Shown here piece after piece: positions 62,438-64,000 of a stretch of 64,000 bases of DNA. Made by a program: the position numbers and the translations under genes. Below the pieces are notes generated by a model. That model was not told the origin of the DNA. It made no database searches and saw only the letters and a program-made list of their open reading frames with translations. Within the stretch, counting starts at the first letter, position 1. Each line of letters begins with the position of its first letter. The stretch comes from Pseudomonas abietaniphila (lineage in GTDB: Bacteria; Pseudomonadota; Gammaproteobacteria; Pseudomonadales; Pseudomonadaceae): NCBI RefSeq assembly GCF_039697315.1, contig NZ_CP155619.1:1054001-1118000 (forward strand), read 5' to 3'.

Positions 62438-62675
62438 ATGCTTACTCTCTTCATCCGGGCATCTATCACCCATTAACTCAGACACCGAACCGACACATTT
62501 CGACATATGCCTTCGGTAAAGGTTAGGTAAAGGTCCCTTTACAGCGCCCGGGCGTCGTCATGCCGCAGGTTTGTCGGTCGCCCGCCGTACACCTCCCCGC
62601 CCAGCTACGCTACTATGTGCGCCTTTGCAGGCCGACAACCCTGCGTTTTTTTGAACCCACACGGAACACAACCCT

Positions 62676-63221
62676 GTGACACTGGAACAGAACTACACGG
62701 CGATCCTTGGTCAACTCGGCGAGGACGTCTCCCGCGAAGGCCTGCTCGACACCCCGAAACGTGCGGCCAAAGCCATGAAGTACCTTTGCCGTGGCTATGA
62801 GCAAACCCTGGAAGAAGTCACCAACGGTGCACTGTTCAGTTCCGACAACAGCGAAATGGTCGTGGTCAAGAACATCGAGCTGTACTCGCTGTGTGAACAC
62901 CACCTGCTGCCCTTCATTGGCAAGGCCCACGTCGCCTACATCCCGAGCGGCAAAGTCCTCGGTCTGTCGAAGGTCGCGCGCATCGTCGACATGTTCGCCC
63001 GTCGCCTCCAGATCCAGGAAAACCTCAGCCGCCAGATCGCTGAAGCCATCCAACAGGTCACCGGCGCGCTCGGCGTGGCCGTGGTCATTGAAGCCCAGCA
63101 CATGTGCATGATGATGCGCGGCGTCGAGAAGCAGAACTCCTCGATGATCACCTCGGTGATGCTGGGTGAATTCCGCGAAAACGCTGCCACCCGCACCGAG
63201 TTCCTTAGCCTGATCAAGTGA
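62676..63221 (+). CDS. folE: GTP cyclohydrolase I
   Basis: A 181-residue enzyme that opens GTP in the first step of folate synthesis. [20 protein letters not shown], the zinc cysteine and histidine in [15 protein letters not shown], and the second zinc Cys in [18 protein letters not shown] are intact. GTG 62676 has a weak GGAA upstream. The length (about 180) fits type IA FolE. Pseudomonads usually carry more than one folE. Confidence 0.94.
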   Translation: MTLEQNYTAILGQLGEDVSREGLLDTPKRAAKAMKYLCRGYEQTLEEVTNGALFSSDNSEMVVVKNIELYSLCEHHLLPFIGKAHVAYIPSGKVLGLSKVARIVDMFARRLQIQENLSRQIAEAIQQVTGALGVAVVIEAQHMCMMMRGVEKQNSSMITSVMLGEFRENAATRTEFLSLIK

Positions 63222-63275
63222 TCCGGGCGTCCTGAAAGGCCGCGACCTCAGGTCTGCGGCCGCGAGGTTTCAAGC

Positions 63276-63647
63276 ATGTTGATGAAGGCATTGAGGGTCG
63301 GCCTGGGCCAGCTCGTTATTCTGATCGATTTCCTGACCCGCCCCGCCAAGAAAAAACGCTCACCGGACGCTCAGGCCGCCGTCGAAGCGTCGGCAAAAGA
63401 CCTGACGCTGTACCAGTTCCAGGCCTGCCCGTTCTGCGTGAAGACCCGCCGCACGCTGCGCCGCCTGAACGTGCCGGTCGCATTGCGCGATGCGAAGAAC
63501 AACGAGATCGACCGTCAGACCCTGCTGACCGAGGGCGGCAAGATCAAAGTGCCTTGCCTGCGCATCGAAGAAGGCGACAAGACGGTGTGGATGTACGAGT
63601 CCAAGGTGATCATCGATTACCTCGACAAGCGTTTTTCGGCGGTTTGA
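63276..63647 (+). CDS. Glutaredoxin / GST N-terminal-like protein
   Basis: A 123-residue protein. A short N-terminal hydrophobic helix (LGQLVILIDFL) is followed by a glutaredoxin fold: LTLYQFQACPFCVKTRRTLR with a CPFC redox site (about 51-54), IKVPCLRIEEGDKTVWMYES, and the end VIIDYLDKRF. It could be a membrane-anchored glutaredoxin. GAGG lies nine bases before ATG 63276. It follows folE by 54 bp; a GGCCGC...GCGGCC hairpin at 63238-63261 lies between, without a T run, so they may be co-transcribed. Confidence 0.83.
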   Translation: MLMKALRVGLGQLVILIDFLTRPAKKKRSPDAQAAVEASAKDLTLYQFQACPFCVKTRRTLRRLNVPVALRDAKNNEIDRQTLLTEGGKIKVPCLRIEEGDKTVWMYESKVIIDYLDKRFSAV

Positions 63648-63688
63648 AGCATCCCAGACACCCTGAGCTTCAAGCCGGGCATGGAAGC

Positions 63689-63778
63689 TGTGGGAGCGAA
63701 TTCATTCGCGATTGGCCCGTACACCCGCCGTACATTGCTGGTCTGGCCAAGCTTTCGCGAATGAATTCGCTCCCACAG
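63689..63778. repeat. REP pair
   Basis: TGTGGGAGCGAATTCATTCG with CGATT at left and TTTCGCGAATGAATTCGCTC with CCACAG at right, 90 bp. Confidence 0.85.
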
Positions 63779-63821
63779 AAATCCTGACAGGCCATGGCAT
63801 CAGCGCTATCCAGACCTTCGG

Positions 63822-64000
63822 CTATTTAGGACAGCCTTCCTGCCGACACGCCACGTAGCCCTTCAACTGCTCGACCCGCACCTTGGTTTGTGCCGACAAG
63901 CATTGCGCCTGCGCCAGCGGCCAAAGACTCCCGCCATCCTCTCGCTTACCCACCTGATACTGGCAATCGGCATCACGAAAGGCGATCCACTTCTTCTGGG
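63822..64000 (-). CDS. LprI-type lysozyme inhibitor domain protein (partial)
   Basis: The last 59 residues of a gene entering from the right: KKWIAFRDADCQYQVGKRED, LWPLAQAQCLSAQTKVRVEQ and the end VACRQEGCPK. The WIAFRDADCQY and the AQCLSAQT pattern match the LprI N-terminal (DUF1311) domain, a small periplasmic domain with paired cysteines. The start lies outside the window. No further call possible. Confidence 0.7.
   Translation of the reverse strand, partial: QKKWIAFRDADCQYQVGKREDGGSLWPLAQAQCLSAQTKVRVEQLKGYVACRQEGCPK

Overview
The window is a piece of a Pseudomonas chromosome. The evidence is the gene content (zapE, aroC with prmB, mtnBDC, speE, folE, a DUF3509 gene, a DUF6388 gene, a DUF1652-free but otherwise typical pseudomonad set of small proteins), strong AAGGAG-type ribosome sites, high-GC coding bias, and many copies of the pseudomonad REP palindrome (TGTGGGAGCGAATTCATTCGCGA). 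The P. fluorescens / P. syringae side of the genus fits best, but no species can be named from the sequence alone. No phage, insertion sequence, CRISPR array or rRNA operon is visible. There is one tRNA, tRNA-Ser(GGA).

Layout. 1-9.6 kb: the start of an HD-domain protein, rarD-like exporter, MFS transporter plus zapE, a membrane GGDEF-EAL protein divergent from a SulP/STAS transporter, and a HAD phosphatase. 9.4-15.6 kb looks like a stress and signalling block: small hydrophilic proteins, a manganese catalase, a secreted DUF4142 protein, then a tight three-gene operon (small helical protein, double-domain KaiC-like ATPase, soluble histidine kinase). 15.7-19.4 kb is an envelope operon (UDP-sugar epimerase, GT2, LABN membrane protein, GT39 ArnT-like transferase) that together could make and transfer a polyprenyl-linked uronic acid. 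19.8-24.2 kb: a chemoreceptor, then a LysR regulator with an isochorismatase-fold hydrolase divergent from an SDR. 24.3-32.9 kb: tRNA-Ser, an XRE regulator, small secreted and NTF2-like proteins, an NCS1 permease, an enoyl-CoA hydratase, plsC-like and corA-like genes, and a GATase.

33-36.4 kb is a beta-oxidation pair (thiolase, fadB-like). 36.6-38.3 kb has two possible very small genes followed by a periplasmic rhodanese-like protein without its cysteine and a c-type cytochrome. 38.3-39.0 kb is a striking array of about 182-bp tandem repeats. 39.1-42.3 kb is the circularly permuted ATP-grasp / alpha-E / transglutaminase operon, followed by a candidate small RNA. 42.8-50.3 kb: rraB-like gene, LTA-synthase-like sulfatase, a hipBA toxin-antitoxin pair with three upstream operator boxes, speE, and small proteins including an ankyrin-repeat protein. 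50.7-56.5 kb: DUF3509, a LuxR solo with a complete acyl-homoserine-lactone binding signature, methionine salvage mtnBDC with an MFS gene, and aroC. 56.6-64 kb: hydrolase, a tail-anchored GNAT-like protein, prmB, a second isochorismatase-fold protein with serine at the cysteine position, an Smr nuclease, two Gly-rich lipoproteins, folE, a glutaredoxin-like protein, and the end of an LprI-like gene.

Most of the window is ordinary core genome. The points that deserve a second look are the KaiC operon (altered phosphorylation loop), the proposed uronic acid operon, the repeat arrays, the hipBA operator array, the LuxR solo, the orphan terminator that suggests an sRNA, and the tail-anchored GNAT-like protein.
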